Source of the DNA: Desmodesmus armatus
Taxonomy: Eukaryota > Chlorophyta > Chlorophyceae > Sphaeropleales > Scenedesmaceae
Length of the DNA: 64,000 nucleotides
Direction: 5' to 3'
NCBI GenBank assembly: GCA_007449985.2
Contig: VIIQ02000679.1
Coordinates: 139,001 to 203,000, forward strand
Shown in pieces: positions 1-11,456 of the stretch; the stretch's first letter is position 1; each line of letters begins with the position of its first letter. A program made the position numbers and the translations under genes. Under the pieces are notes generated by a model. The model was not told the DNA's origin and ran no database searches. It saw nothing but the letters and a program-made list of their open reading frames with translations.

Positions 1-328
1 GATCCACCAACTTAGCTTGTCAAGTCCTCAGCATCGACAGCACTGCGCACACACTCTACCGCATGGTTGACACCCATACCAAGCATGCCAATTGAATGTG
101 CATATCATGCACAACAACCACAGCATCAACTCAAGCAGCTGCGCAGTGTGTGTGCATTCTCAATTCTCAATGTCCCAACCAGGGAGCACACAGCAGCCTC
201 AAACAGGCACTTATCATCAACCAAGACATTGTGGAACAGGCAAAGACTGCAGCAGTTTGAAGGACAACCTCCAAAGCTTGTTCAAACCTTCAAACATAAC
301 GCTGAAAAGCCAACAGCATGCTACTCAC

Positions 329-3300
329 TTCTCTAGACGCTGCAGCTCTGCTTCCAGTTCTTGGAGGGCTGCCGTTGCAGCTGCCGCCCGCTGCTGCTCC
401 CGCTGCTGCGCCTCGCCAGCCTCCCTCACTGCCGTCCTGGCCCCTGACAGCTGCCTGGCTGTCTCTGTGGCCCTGAACTTGAGCGCTGACAGCTGATCCT
501 GCAGGTTGGACACCTCACCAGCAGCCTGCAGATCGCGACACAGCATAGCACAGCGCAGAACAGTAAGTGCACAGACGTCACGCTATGGCGCAAGAACGGA
601 TTGAACTTGAGCGCTGACAGCTGATCCTGCAGGTTGGACACCTCACCAGCAGCCTGCACAGCACAGCACAGCACAGCGGAGCACACAACAGCACAGCACA
701 GCAAGTGCACAGACGTCACGCTGTTTCACACAACAATGCACAGCGGCCAAGTGGGCTCCGTTGCTACCAATGCTGTCAGGACACAGGGTCATCCTGAGCG
801 CTCATGGCCACCATGCCCCACCACCACTACCCTCAGCTACCCCCCTACCTCCTCTCCCCGACTCCGATTCTCTCCCTTCCCCCCCTCCCACCCCCCCCCC
901 ACCCCACCTCAGGCCCCACCTGCTCTGCAGCCTTGCGTGCCTCCTTCATCTCTCGCTTCAGGTCGGTGATGGCCTGCGTCTTGCTCTCCAGCGCACCCTG
1001 CACACACAGCCCACACAGAAACAAGCAACGTCTGCAATTGATGGCTGTGTCTGTTGGTCCTTGAACTTCTTGTATCTAGCTTGGCATTGCTGTGCCAAGC
1101 CCTATAATCTGCACATCGCGTGGCTACAATGCCTCACAAAAAGAGCTCAAACCCAGGCCAAGTTTACTTCCTCCAAATGCAGCCAAGTCTTGGCAACCAC
1201 AGGCACCAACAGACGGCGGTGAGGCAGAGAAAGATGCATCAGAAAATATTGGAAGCGAGAGGCTCAGGTGTCATACCTCGGAGGTGTCATGAAGGTGTCG
1301 GGACATGTGTCTTACCTCGTAGCGCTGCCGCAGCTGGGTCTGTTCGTCGCAGGCCTGTCGAGCATCGTGGAGGGCCGACTCCACTGCCTCCAGCGCTGAC
1401 AGCAGGGACCGCTGCTCACCTTGCATCGCCATGGCCTGCAGCATACAGTACAGTGCAGTACAGTGCAGGCTTACCAGCTGTGATCAAGCATGCATGACAA
1501 CATGGGACACCAGTCCTCACTTAGAAGTCCTGCTGCCATACTAAACGGCGGCCCATCCACACTCCACAAGGAAAAGCCCAAGTCTTACCTGCTTCCTTGC
1601 ATCTGCTGCTGCTGCCCTGTCTTCCTCCACCCGCGACAGCAGCTCCTGCCTCTCCACCTCCAGTCCCTGCACCTTGCGCTGCAGTAGCTCGACCTCCACA
1701 CGGCACCGCTCAGCGGCGGCGCTGGCGGCGGCTGCAGCTGCTGCGTGCTGTTCTGTCTGGCGCTGGGCGTGCTGCAGGGCTGAGTCCTGCTGCTGGGCCT
1801 GCATCATTGTCAGCACAGCAGTGAGGCATGCAGCGTTGTGCTGAGGGATTCATCCCATATGTGTATGTCCTCATCTGGCACAAGCCAAGCAGCAACAAAC
1901 ATTGAAGAGATGTTGACTCCGAACAGCGTGACGCAGCTGCGGATGCAGCGGCCCAAAGCAGCATCAGCATGCATGCCGCCGCTCAAGGTACCAAGACACC
2001 CACCAAGACACCCGCACACATCATTGCCTTTCATCCCCAGCAAACCCTCGCCCACTCTCACCATTCCAAGCACCTTCGCCTCCACCCTGACCAGCTTCCT
2101 GCCATACCGCGCCTCCGTCTGCGCTACAGCCGCCTGCACAGCCGTCGCCTTCCCCGCCTCAGCAGCAGCAACACAGTCCCGAAGCTCCTGCGCCTGCACC
2201 TACAGTACAGTTGAAGTACAGTAATCGGCTCAGAAAAAAACTGAGCAACCCACAAGGGAGCCAGAGGCTCCTGGGGGACCAGGAAAGAAACCAGGCACCT
2301 CCAGAAATATGTCAAAAGCATGAAGAAGAACGTCTGACAAGTCTTCCGCACCTCCGCATGCGTGAGCTGCTGCTGCAGCTGCTGCACCATGCCCTGGCAG
2401 CATGACAGCTGGCTGTTGAGGGAAGCAGCTTGCTGCTGGTGCCTAGCCAGCTCTGAGGCGACGTGTGTGGAGACGGACCGCAGGTCTGCTGCAAGATCTG
2501 ACCGGCTGCTGCTGCTGCCGTAGTTGAGGGTTTGGCCCTTGAGACTGCTCTCTGCAAGCAGAAGGTGGCAGGCAGGGGTGGGGGTGGGTGGTCCAAAGTG
2601 TATGCGATCCTTACAACGCGCCAGCAGGCACTGCAATGATGTGTCGGAACCACGGTGGTCAGTTATTCTCACAAACTGAGGCTGTCAGTGCACAACAAAC
2701 AGGCTGTGCCTACTGAAGGGGCCGCCGTCAGTGTCAAACACGGACCCGCATAAGCAAGGCAGGATGACGGCTACCACCTTCAAATGCAACAGTTTCCTCC
2801 CCAACCAGTGCCAGCTCCTGCAATGCATGAGCGGCCCCAGCACATGACATGGCCTCACCATGTGGCAGTTGGCCCCAAGCAACATCCAGCCGCGCCTCTG
2901 CCTCGATGACAGCTGTGAGGGCAGAGTCCACTAGGACTGAGGGGCTGCTGAGCCCACTCAGCACACACCCTGCTGACACAGCAGCGCAGCGTGAACACAG
3001 CCGACACATCAGGCTGACTTGAGCACCAACAGCCATCAGTGCTTGGAAGGCAATGCAATGGGACGTACACCAAAACACTGTACAGGGTAATGCAAGTTCT
3101 TCAGTTGCCAACATGCAGAAGTGTCTATGCTGGCTGAGTGGCCATGTGCTGGCGTGCTTTCCAGCAGTGTCCAGTCACCAGCAACCACATCTACATCTGA
3201 ATACCACCATCCAACTCCATCAGATTGAAGTCTACCTCACTGCTTAACAGAGGCTCACCTTGCAGCATACCTGTTGAGTTCGTGCCGCCGCCCTGTGTCG

Positions 3301-4669
3301 CGGCAGCTGTCGCCGCATCCGCAGCCAGCACTGCAGCAAGGTGCTTCAGCAGCGCCGCCACCAAGTGCCTCTCAGCCAACAGATACTCCAGATCACCCTG
3401 CACGGAACATCCCCCAGCTGCAGTCCCCACCACCCCCACTGCCGCCACCGCTGCTGCCGCTGCAGCTGATGTGGATGCCGCCACCCCTGCTGCAGTTGCC
3501 CCAGTGGCCCTTATAGCTGGCGCAGCAGGAAACCCCGCAGACGGGGCCGTGCTGCGGCTGCAGCCATCGCTGCTGGAGCCCCGCAGCTGCTGTATGCGCA
3601 GACGCAGCACCGAGTCCAAAATGGCTGACTGCATAGCCATGGCAGCTGTTCCTGCTCCTGGGACAGTCCCTGCGCATGCAGCATCCCCCTCGCGCTGCTG
3701 CCTGCTGCTCCTGCTGAACTTGGTGGGTGATGCCGGCACGCTGCCGGGGCCGTGCCGGGGTACAGAGCTGCCGACCGCACCCTGCGGCTGTTCTGTGTGC
3801 TGTACTGCACAGTACTGCTGCTGCTGGCTGTGACCTAGGTCCCCCAACAGTTCAGTCCGGTGCCCTGCCTGCTGCTGTTGTTGCTGCTGCTGCTGGTCTA
3901 TGTTGCCCAGCAGCTGAGCCATGTGTGCCTTATGTACCTCGTACTTCTGCAGGACTGCACTCCACCCCACACTGTCGGATGCGCTGGCTGCAGGGTCAAG
4001 CTGTGCATCCCCCTGCGCCCACTGGGATCGAGAGTCCTGCTGCTCCTGTTGCTGGTCGTGCGGCTGCTCCTGTTGCTGGCCCTGCGGCTGGCCCTGCTGC
4101 TCGGCCACCGACTGTGGATAGTGGACTGCCTGATACTGCGCCTGCTGGGGGTCCAGCAAGCCTTCCTGATGTTGGCTGCTGTACTGCTGCTGCTGAAATT
4201 GGTGAGCGTACCCGTGAGCCTCAGACATGCCCGCTGCACCGGCACGGAGAGCTTCTGGGAAGCTATCTGCCTGCTGTAGCGCCTGGGGGGAGTGCGGCCC
4301 TAGACCAATCGCCTGCTCGTCCTCATGCTGCCTGTGCCTGTGCCTGCTGCTTTTCTTGCTCTTGTGGCTCCTGCGCTTGCTGCTCTTGCTGCTGCTGTGC
4401 GCGACTGACATGGGGCTGTCTGCTGCTGCAGCTTCGATTTCATGCAGCAGCTCCCGTGCTGTCACCGCCAGCACAGCCAGGGTTGGTGAAGCAGCTGCTG
4501 CAGCAGCCATGGTGCCGGCTGAAGAGCCAGCAGAGCCTGAGTGCGGGCCCACAGGGGAGTGGCACTGAACCGCCAGCATGTTATGCTGCCCATGACTTGG
4601 CTGCTCTGCAGCTGCAGTGACGACTGGGGAGCCCTGTAGGCCCCAAAATACACTGCGCGTGTGCGCCAT
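329..4669 (-). CDS. Large coiled-coil protein with poly-Gln N-terminal region (3' end outside window)
   Basis: I do not recognise the family. Eight exons join in phase: 4669-3259, 2969-2859, 2551-2352, 2199-2074, 1798-1589, 1435-1316, 997-920 and 525-329, giving about 817 residues before the last visible donor (GTGAGT, 328-323). If that donor is not used, a TGA at 327-325 ends the protein. Exon 1 (470 residues) is low-complexity: Ala/Ser blocks, a basic SKSSKRRSHKSKKSSRHRHR-like stretch near residue 95, Gln-rich runs (about 140-290) and a short ordered patch WSAVLQKYEVHKAHMAQLLGN. Exons 3-8 are continuous heptad-like sequence rich in Q, E, A, L and R, typical of a long coiled coil in a structural or cytoskeletal protein. 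The start at 4669 is the first ATG of the open frame. The transcript is divergent from the G-patch gene. Exact function is unknown; the exon 4 donor (GTGCTT at 2073) is the weakest join. Confidence 0.72.
474..722. repeat. Tandem duplication of an intron/exon boundary
   Basis: Positions 474-585 and 604-722 are two imperfect direct copies. Each carries the start of the last visible coiled-coil exon with its minus-strand acceptor, and each ends with the same AAGTGCACAGACGTCACGCT block. The second copy is longer because it holds a CACAG pentamer run (about 656-705). Only the left copy continues into a full exon; the right copy is exonic sequence stranded in the intron. Confidence 0.85.
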
Positions 4670-5368
4670 GGGTTGCTGCTGCTGCTGCTGCAGGTCAGCG
4701 TGGCCAGCGATGAGCCCAACTGCATGCTTTGCTGGGCGGGGACCGCTGCATCATCCAGTTCACCGGGTCTTTAGCCCTCTGCTGCTGAGCTGCAGCTGCC
4801 AAGGGTTTAAAGCTGTGCCTGTGTTGTACTGAGCCTAGGTGCGCTTGGTTTGGGCAAACACACTGAACTGGCGCACACAACAGCAGAAGGAAAGAGCTGG
4901 TGGGAGGCTACGATCAAAGTCCAAAGAGGTGACCTGGAGACGTGTTAGGTCCAACAACGGCCGATCCCTGCCCTCACAACCCTGCAGAGCGTCTGCACAA
5001 CAATCTGCTTCACCTGCTGTTTGAAATTCCGGTGGGGCAGGTCAGGTGTGAGCAGTCATGGGAGACAGCAAGAGCAAAAAAACTACCGTTCAGGAAAGCA
5101 ACGGGGCACCTGGTGCTGACACAGGGTTACTAATCAACTGCCGGAGAGTTACAAACGGCCAGCAATCCATTTCATTGGCTTCTGTTCAGTAAGTGTACTT
5201 TTGGGTGGTCTGATGTGTGCTCTCTCGTCCACCAGATTTACTTTGCACAACTATTGTCTTGAACACCCTGTTTGTCAGTGCTGCTGGTCCCTGGCGGATC
5301 CAAACCTCTCTCACTGCACTTGCTGAACTCGCAGTAGGACTCATTCATACCTTTTTCCCGGGTCTCAG

Positions 5369-6280
5369 GTTCCCATGCAGTCTCTAGGGCAGCAGCCAAC
5401 ATCAGACACCTCAGTTGCCCAGTTCTACTCCACGCTGGTGCAGCTGCCCCGTGAACCGTCAGAACAGCAACAGCTACAACAGCAGCAGCAGCAGCAGCCG
5501 GATCTGCTGGTTGGTGTGTTGCAGCAGGATGCGGTGCAGCCTCAGCAGCAGCATGCGCCCGCACAGCATCTGCAGCAGCAGCGAGCACACCAAGCGCAAG
5601 CAGTGGTGCCCTTTGCTCCTGTCAAGTTCTCCACCCGCACACATCTACTAGACCCCAACACAGGCACCATCACGCTTCCGCCGAAGGCATCAGATGCTGA
5701 TACAGCACTTCCGCACCAGCGGCACCACCAGCAGCAGCTGCACCAGCCCATGCACCCCGACGCTGCTGCCAACACAGCCAGCACAAAGCGCCCTATCGAC
5801 CGCAAAAATCTTGGCTACCAGCTGCTCGCGAAAGCAGGGTGGCAGGAGGGCCAGGGTTTGGGTGCGAAAGAGCAGGGCAGCGCAGCACCCCTCGCTGTCT
5901 CCTACCATAAGGGCAGCACAGGCCTCGGCTTCAGCAAACAGCAGCAGCACTTACAGCAGCCACCACAGGCCCAGCACCCTGCTGCCGCCGGTACTGCTGA
6001 CAGCACGGGGGCGGTTACAGCAGCAGCGGCAGCTGCAGGACCGGTTCTTGGGGGCAAGCGCGTGGCAGCGATAGTAGCAGCGGAGCTAGCCTCGGAAGAC
6101 CTTGACACGAAGGTCAAGCGGCACCGGCAGCTGCAGGAGCAGAAGGCAAAGGAAGACCGGGACAAGGCGATACAGTCGTACCTGTACCGGGCTTTCAACG
6201 ATGTTGAGGTGCCTGACAGTAACCCGCTGTTGGCTGGCAGGAGCAACAGGCTTACAGCTACCAACCCACTGCTGGACTAG
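5369..6280 (+). CDS. G-patch domain protein
   Basis: Predicted nuclear RNA-processing protein. The frame is open from an acceptor (CAG, 5366-5368); the first ATG is at 5375 and gives 301 residues. A Gln-rich N-terminal third is followed by PVKFSTRTHLLDPNTGTITL (about residues 83-102) and then a clear G-patch at about 145-190: LGYQLLAKAGWQEGQGLGA, then SYHKGSTGLGF, with the spaced glycines and aromatics of the family. The C-terminus is charged (KRHRQLQEQKAKEDRDKAIQ) and ends NPLLD. G-patch proteins commonly bind RNA or activate DEAH helicases. An upstream ATG at 5058 opens a 43-codon frame to a donor at 5189, but that exon does not join in phase, so exon 1 is probably 5' UTR or the true first coding exon is unresolved. 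A candidate TGTAA poly(A) signal lies at 6501. Confidence 0.82.
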   Translation, partial: VPMQSLGQQPTSDTSVAQFYSTLVQLPREPSEQQQLQQQQQQQPDLLVGVLQQDAVQPQQQHAPAQHLQQQRAHQAQAVVPFAPVKFSTRTHLLDPNTGTITLPPKASDADTALPHQRHHQQQLHQPMHPDAAANTASTKRPIDRKNLGYQLLAKAGWQEGQGLGAKEQGSAAPLAVSYHKGSTGLGFSKQQQHLQQPPQAQHPAAAGTADSTGAVTAAAAAAGPVLGGKRVAAIVAAELASEDLDTKVKRHRQLQEQKAKEDRDKAIQSYLYRAFNDVEVPDSNPLLAGRSNRLTATNPLLD

Positions 6281-6500
6281 CTAGCTTGCAGTGGTGGGGT
6301 GGGGTGGCTTGGCAATGCTTTGGTGCATCTGCTGCAGCCTGTACGGTCATGACGTGCATGCGCCCAACAGGCGCTCTGCCGCAAGCACAGCCTCAGGGCG
6401 CAGTACGTTTTGGTTTGCAGCCGTGTACATACGTGCATCTTGGACATGAGTTACACCTGCACTTGAAGGTGTGTTGAGGTCCTGCTAGGGCCTGTGCATT

Positions 6501-6505
6501 TGTAA
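6501..6505 (+). terminator. Candidate TGTAA poly(A) signal of the G-patch gene
   Basis: TGTAA about 220 bases after the stop codon. TGTAA is the usual green-algal poly(A) signal; the cleavage site is inferred. Confidence 0.4.
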
Positions 6506-7880
6506 AGTAGCAGAGAAGGGTCCATTGCCATTTTGCAATGACTGCCACTGAGAAATGTGGCAGCAACTCAGTCCAAAGTTTGAAAACTTTGACATGCAGT
6601 CGCAGCTTGTACTCGCTTGCATGCAGGCTGTGAAGCAGGGTTTGGAGCATTTTCAAGGTGGCACTGTGGTTTGCAGGCTGGGCCGCTTTGTGTGGTCAGT
6701 CAACATGTTTAGGCAATATGTTGATCCTGCTTTCCTTGATTTAGGGGTTCTGTGATGGGCATTTGATTATGCCCTCGCCTGCTGAGAGAGGGGATTGTGA
6801 CTGCACACGCAGGAGCGCGGTTGTGCTGCAGGTCAGGTTTGATTTCCACTGCACCATCAGCGTGTAGGTAAAGTGCACCCGAGCGGCACCTGGCGTGCAT
6901 GCGCACTCCCCAGCCTTTCAGCGGCTGCATATGTATGATACTTACAGCTGTGTTCAACATGCTAGCCGTCAAGCACAATCAAGCACAATACTGAGCCCGT
7001 ACCACCAGCACCCAACGTCAGGCACAGCCTGACTTGCACACGGTATCAACATGGACTGCAGATCTGCATGCAGGTGCTGCAAACAGCGACCACAGCATCT
7101 GCATGGGGTGTTGCTCTTGCGACACTTGTGCACATGCAGAAGTGCCAGCATGACACAGGCTGCGAACGGAACTGCCAGCAGTAGTGCTCAGGGTCAAGGT
7201 GCCTCCGATGATATCTGGTTGGGGTTCCTGCACTTGCAGAACCCTGATCTGTGGAGCACAGTGTAAAGTGCATCAGGTTGCCCCACCTGATCCCAGATCA
7301 AACATGTCAATTCAAACAGCGGCATGACTGCCCAAATCAAAAGCAAAGACAGCGCATGCGTCACATGCACATCGGCCAGCAGGATATGCAAAACAGAAGC
7401 AGCACTATAAAACATAACATGCTTGGTTGAACCAAACAGCTGCTGCCCCGCTGTCCAAGACTTGGACTGTGTCAGAGTCAAAAGTCAGTCAACCCCAGCC
7501 TGCTGAGCAGTAGAGGGGTTGGTTCTAAACCACACGCATGCAGGCATCATAGTAGCAACAACCATATACTGTGGCCATGGCAATGAAATGGCAAGCAGGA
7601 CTGCCAGTGTGTTTCAGCAAGCAAACTTCATAGCAAGCACCTGCAGCCATCACTGGCAGGGGCCAGCCACACACACACACACGTCAAACAAAACATTTAT
7701 GGCATGGCTGCCTCCACAGGGAGTCTACAGCCAGCATGGGCTCAGCCAGTAACAATCCAAACAGACATACGTATGTCCTCAAACACTGTGACCGCATCAT
7801 GCATCATGCGGTCTCAAAGGATTCTGCAGCACAGTCTGTGCCACGTGACATCCCTACCACAGCTTGGCTGAGCCAAGCAT
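6506..7880. other. Convergent intergenic region
   Basis: Space between the 3' ends of the G-patch gene and the lipid-transfer-like gene. Open frames here are short, carry no recognisable domains and lack consistent splice structure. A second TGTAA on the plus strand is at about 7262. I see no gene. Confidence 0.5.
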
Positions 7881-10800
7881 TCAACCAGACTTGGCAACTG
7901 CACCAGCCCCGGCCACCACGCCAGCCACGGCGTCAGTCTTGGCCTTGTGTGCATCTGTAGCCACCTTCACAGCCCCCTGTGCCAGAGCAACCTTAGCAGT
8001 AACAGCCTGTGTCACGGTGTCAGTAACAGCCTTGTGCACGGCCTGGTGGGCTGCAATGTGGGCGGCAACCAAACCCTGCACCAGCTGGACCTTCTGCTGG
8101 TGGTGGGCCACGACAGCAGCGGCAATGGGGTGGGCTGGCGCAATGGCGGCGGGCTTGGCCTCAACCTTGACAGCGGCAACGGGCTTGGCCTCAACCTTGA
8201 CCTCTGCCTTCTTCTCAACCTCCTTCTCCTCCTCCTTGTCGTCCTCCTTCTCAACTGCAGGCAGCGGGAGTGGGAGTGGGAGTGGGCAGCACCAAGGCCA
8301 GAATGAGCAAATTCCTAATTGCTGAGTCAGCAAGAACAAGGTTGCTGGATGGCATGCCATGCACCTCAGTGGTGTCATGAGATGCATTTTCTACATAAGC
8401 TGTAGCTGGACCAGTTCTGAATTTTAGGATGGGCTGACTCAGGACGAGGATGAAACCACCAGCAGCTACCCCTGCAGTTGCGGCCCACAGTGGCACCAGC
8501 AGCTACCCCTGCAGTCGTGGCCCACAGTGCGCAAGGGCTATATGGCAGAGCACAACCTATGCTGAACGAGCGTGACATACCCATAGTGGGGCATGGGCTG
8601 GACTGCTTGAGAAGACTAGAAAGACCGTCAAAAGGACGACAAACTGGTGTTTGCCCACGCAGCCACATGAAAGCGACCAGCAGACTATGCAGCAGAGACT
8701 GAGCACCAAACGTGACAGTGCGAGCTGCTGTGCTGCGCTGTGCTGTGCTGTGCCTCACCTGGCTTGCCGACCACCACATTGGTGAATGGTGCCTTCACAT
8801 CCACACCAGCCTTGCTCACAGCCACGGCAGTGCCGGGGGCATCAACCTTCACCTCCAGCATCCTGGCAGGGGCGGCAATCACACAACAGCAGTTTGCAGG
8901 CAGCAGTTTGACTAAGTCAGCTTGAAGTTCGAGTACTAGTATGCTGGAAGTGTTGCTTCAGCAGCGGCTGCGCACCAGACCGTCTGGTGGACCTGGCAGG
9001 TCTAATCATTAGAACAGTGACTGTTCACAGGCCATGGAGAAGGACTGCGCACCAACCGTCTGGAACAGTGTGGTTCCATACGGCATATGTTTGACATTTG
9101 CGCAACATGGTGCTGACACTGGCAGATTTGAGCACGATAGTTCCGCAATGCGCACCCCACAGTGTGGCTCACCTGCGGCCGTGGAACTGCTGCAGTGCAG
9201 CAAGCTTGGTGGCCTTGTGCTGCACGATGGCGTTGAGGATGGGGCGATTCTGCAGACCACCTGCCAGGCCTGCCAGGGCACCCGCACCACCCAGGGCACC
9301 GGCACCGGCACCGGCACCGGCACCGGCACCGGCACCAGCACCGCCAAGCAGACCTCCAAGTGCACCAGCACCAGCGCCGGCAGCAGGAGCGGCGGTAGCG
9401 GCAGGAGCGGTGGTGGCAGCAGGGGTTGTGGTGGCAGCAGGGGTGTTGGTGGTGGTGGAAGCGCCGCCGGAGCCTGAGGGGCAGCTGCCGGCCAGGTTAA
9501 CGTTGGGCACGTTGCATGCGTTCAGCCTGCAGACAGAGGGCAGCAGGGCATTGCCAATGCGCAGTGCGCGCCGCTGGATCAGTACCGCGAAGTTCAACCA
9601 TGCACAGTGCAACAAGCAGTGACCGCCACACTTTGAACCTTGACCGGCTGTGAACACAAGGTGCAAGCTTTGCAGGTGTCTATGAAGAAGTCCCCTCAGC
9701 TCTGAAAGCAGCAAGTAGTGCCACTACGTCTACGCCTGGCAGAGAAGTCCTGGCTGCATGCAGGTTTGACGGGTGCTGGCGTGCAGTGACTGGTCCTGGT
9801 CAGCACACCAGCTTTGAAAGCATGGAGGCCAGGCAGCAAGAAGCAGTTATGCCACTCTTTGAAAGAGCTGCGAGCCTGAGGGGCTGAAGTGTGAGTTGCC
9901 CAGATGCCTAATGCCGCAGGGCACTCACGTTTGCTGGACAGAAGCACGGTTGACGCCGGCAAGCCTTGCCAGGGGCTGGGCCTCAATGCCGGCCAGGGTC
10001 TCCTCCAGGGAGGCGGCATTGCACAGGCCTGCGAACAAGAACATCCACATCAACATCAACGTTCAGCAGAGGACTTGTCCATAGTGGCTGATGGCTGCTG
10101 CATAGCTTGAAGCTTTGCAGCAGCAGTATGGGAGCCGCAGTCACATGCAGACACAAACTGTGACGGTCAGGAGAAGTGCAAACTTTGAACTGTTGAAGAG
10201 CAAAGCGCTGGTCCACTGTCTGGCCCACAACAGGCAGCGGCTGTACATGTGTCACAGTTCTGCCAGTAACAACATGCATGACACACAACATTGCTTGAGC
10301 ACCGTGACTTCTGTTGATCACTGGCCGGTATGGTACTCACATCCAGCCAGCTCGCCACCATTGAAGCCAGCCAGGGCGTTGGACTGCAGGAAAAAACAAG
10401 ATCCTAGCTTTAGTCATGGCCCTAGAGGTCAAGTATGACAGCAGTCAAGCTAGCCTGCGGATGCTGAGGGCAGGGGCACCTTGTCCTACATAGGTCAGGG
10501 CCTTACCGCAGTGCAGCAAGCCTCGCTGGGGGGCTGGCTCTGGCAGGATGAGAGGCGCGTCAGGATGTTCTGCTGGCCGAGGGCATTGGCCCTGGCAGTG
10601 CAGTCCGCAGCACTGGGAACGGTTTGGCCTGCGGGGGATGCACAATGCAGTAGGGTCAGCCCACAAATGCACACACTTGTGACAGCTGTCACCTGCAGGT
10701 GGGCTGCACCATATGTCAGAGATCTCCATCTGCTGTCAAAGCCAACAGGCAGCATTGCAAGCACATGTAGCTTTTATAATCTGGCACCGTCGAGGGCCAC

Positions 10801-10960
10801 AATGCGGCTGCTTGCTGTTTGGGCTCGGCAACGCCACTCCGTCGATCGATCGGCAGCCAGCAGCAGCCGGGCCACCCACAGCATGAACAGCCAGCTCACC
10901 CAGAGCAGCAGTTGCGCAGATGAGGACCAGAGCTGCAGCGAACATGCTGGAGTTCACCAT
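7881..10960 (-). CDS. Secreted 8-cysteine (lipid-transfer-like) domain protein with Ala/Gly/Lys-rich tail
   Basis: Seven exons join exactly in phase: 10960-10900, 10628-10507, 10383-10341, 10028-9929, 9526-9173, 8862-8759 and 8254-7881, coding for 385 residues. Residues 1-21 are a signal peptide (MVNSSMFAAALVLICATAAL, then Gly). Residues about 29-123 show the eight-cysteine order of the bifunctional inhibitor/lipid transfer/seed storage fold: C, C, CC, CLC, C, C. After it come a Ser/Thr/Pro stretch and an Ala-Gly repeat (GAGAGAGAG), then a segment VKVDAPGTAVAVSKAGVDVK and an acidic/basic EKEDDKEEEKEVEKK block. The last 100 residues are Ala/Val/His/Lys-rich and likely helical. The domain is known to bind lipids outside the cell; the tail has no parallel I recognise. 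Location in the wall or secretory route is inferred. The intron at 8255-8758 carries a small tandem duplication. Confidence 0.85.
8456..8530. repeat. Two-copy tandem repeat in intron
   Basis: About 37 bases are repeated (CACCAGCAGCTACCCCTGCA, then GTYGYGGCCCACAGTG) inside the sixth intron of the lipid-transfer-like gene. No splice site function is evident. Confidence 0.7.
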
Positions 10961-11215
10961 TTTGCTGACCGACTGAAGGTGCTGCAGGTCACTTGAAGTC
11001 AGTCTGCCGCTCTTGTAAAGAGCGCTGGGACACTAGACGCGTAAATGACGAGGGGAGAGGGTGCTGCGAGCTGTGGTGCACTCAGTATGACGCCGATCAA
11101 CAGGCAGGTGAACCTCGACCTCCTCCGATGGCGGGTCAATTGCGCCAAGCGACGGGTGACACTAAAATTCAAGCAAGCAGACCAAGCTGCACTTAATCTC
11201 CAGCAAACAAATCAA

Positions 11216-11220
11216 TTACA
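11216..11220 (-). terminator. Candidate TGTAA poly(A) signal of the Ala/Ser/Pro-rich gene
   Basis: TTACA on the plus strand reads TGTAA on the minus strand, about 240 bases after the stop at 11457. It is also about 260 bases upstream of the next minus-strand start at 10960. Confidence 0.4.
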
Positions 11221-11456
11221 CGATCTGAACTATGCGTCACATATTCTGACACCACCATCACCGAGTTCATGACAACTTGAAAGTCTGACTGGCAGTCTGG
11301 CATGGTCTGCCCCTTTGAGCCATGCAAAAAACACTCACAACAAGTTCAAAGTCCATGAGACAAACCCCAATGCCTCTGCTGCTGGCCACAAACACACTGC
11401 AGCTGCTAACCCCTTCCCAGATCGGCAGATAAGAGCCTGGTGTGCTCAAGAGATAG

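Noticed and set aside
2734..2828. Possible extra coiled-coil exon (ELALVGEETVAFEGG) in the first gene
   Set aside because: Its acceptor requires phase 0 while the preceding exon ends in phase 1; exon 2969-2859 joins exactly to 2551 instead.
3225..4620. Long plus-strand open frames opposite the poly-Gln exon
   Set aside because: They read Cys/Leu/Ala runs from the complements of CAG/GCA triplets and have no splice or domain support.
5058..5188. Upstream coding exon for the G-patch gene (ATG 5058, donor 5189)
   Set aside because: Phase 2 at its end puts a stop six codons into the next exon, so it is not coding as drawn.
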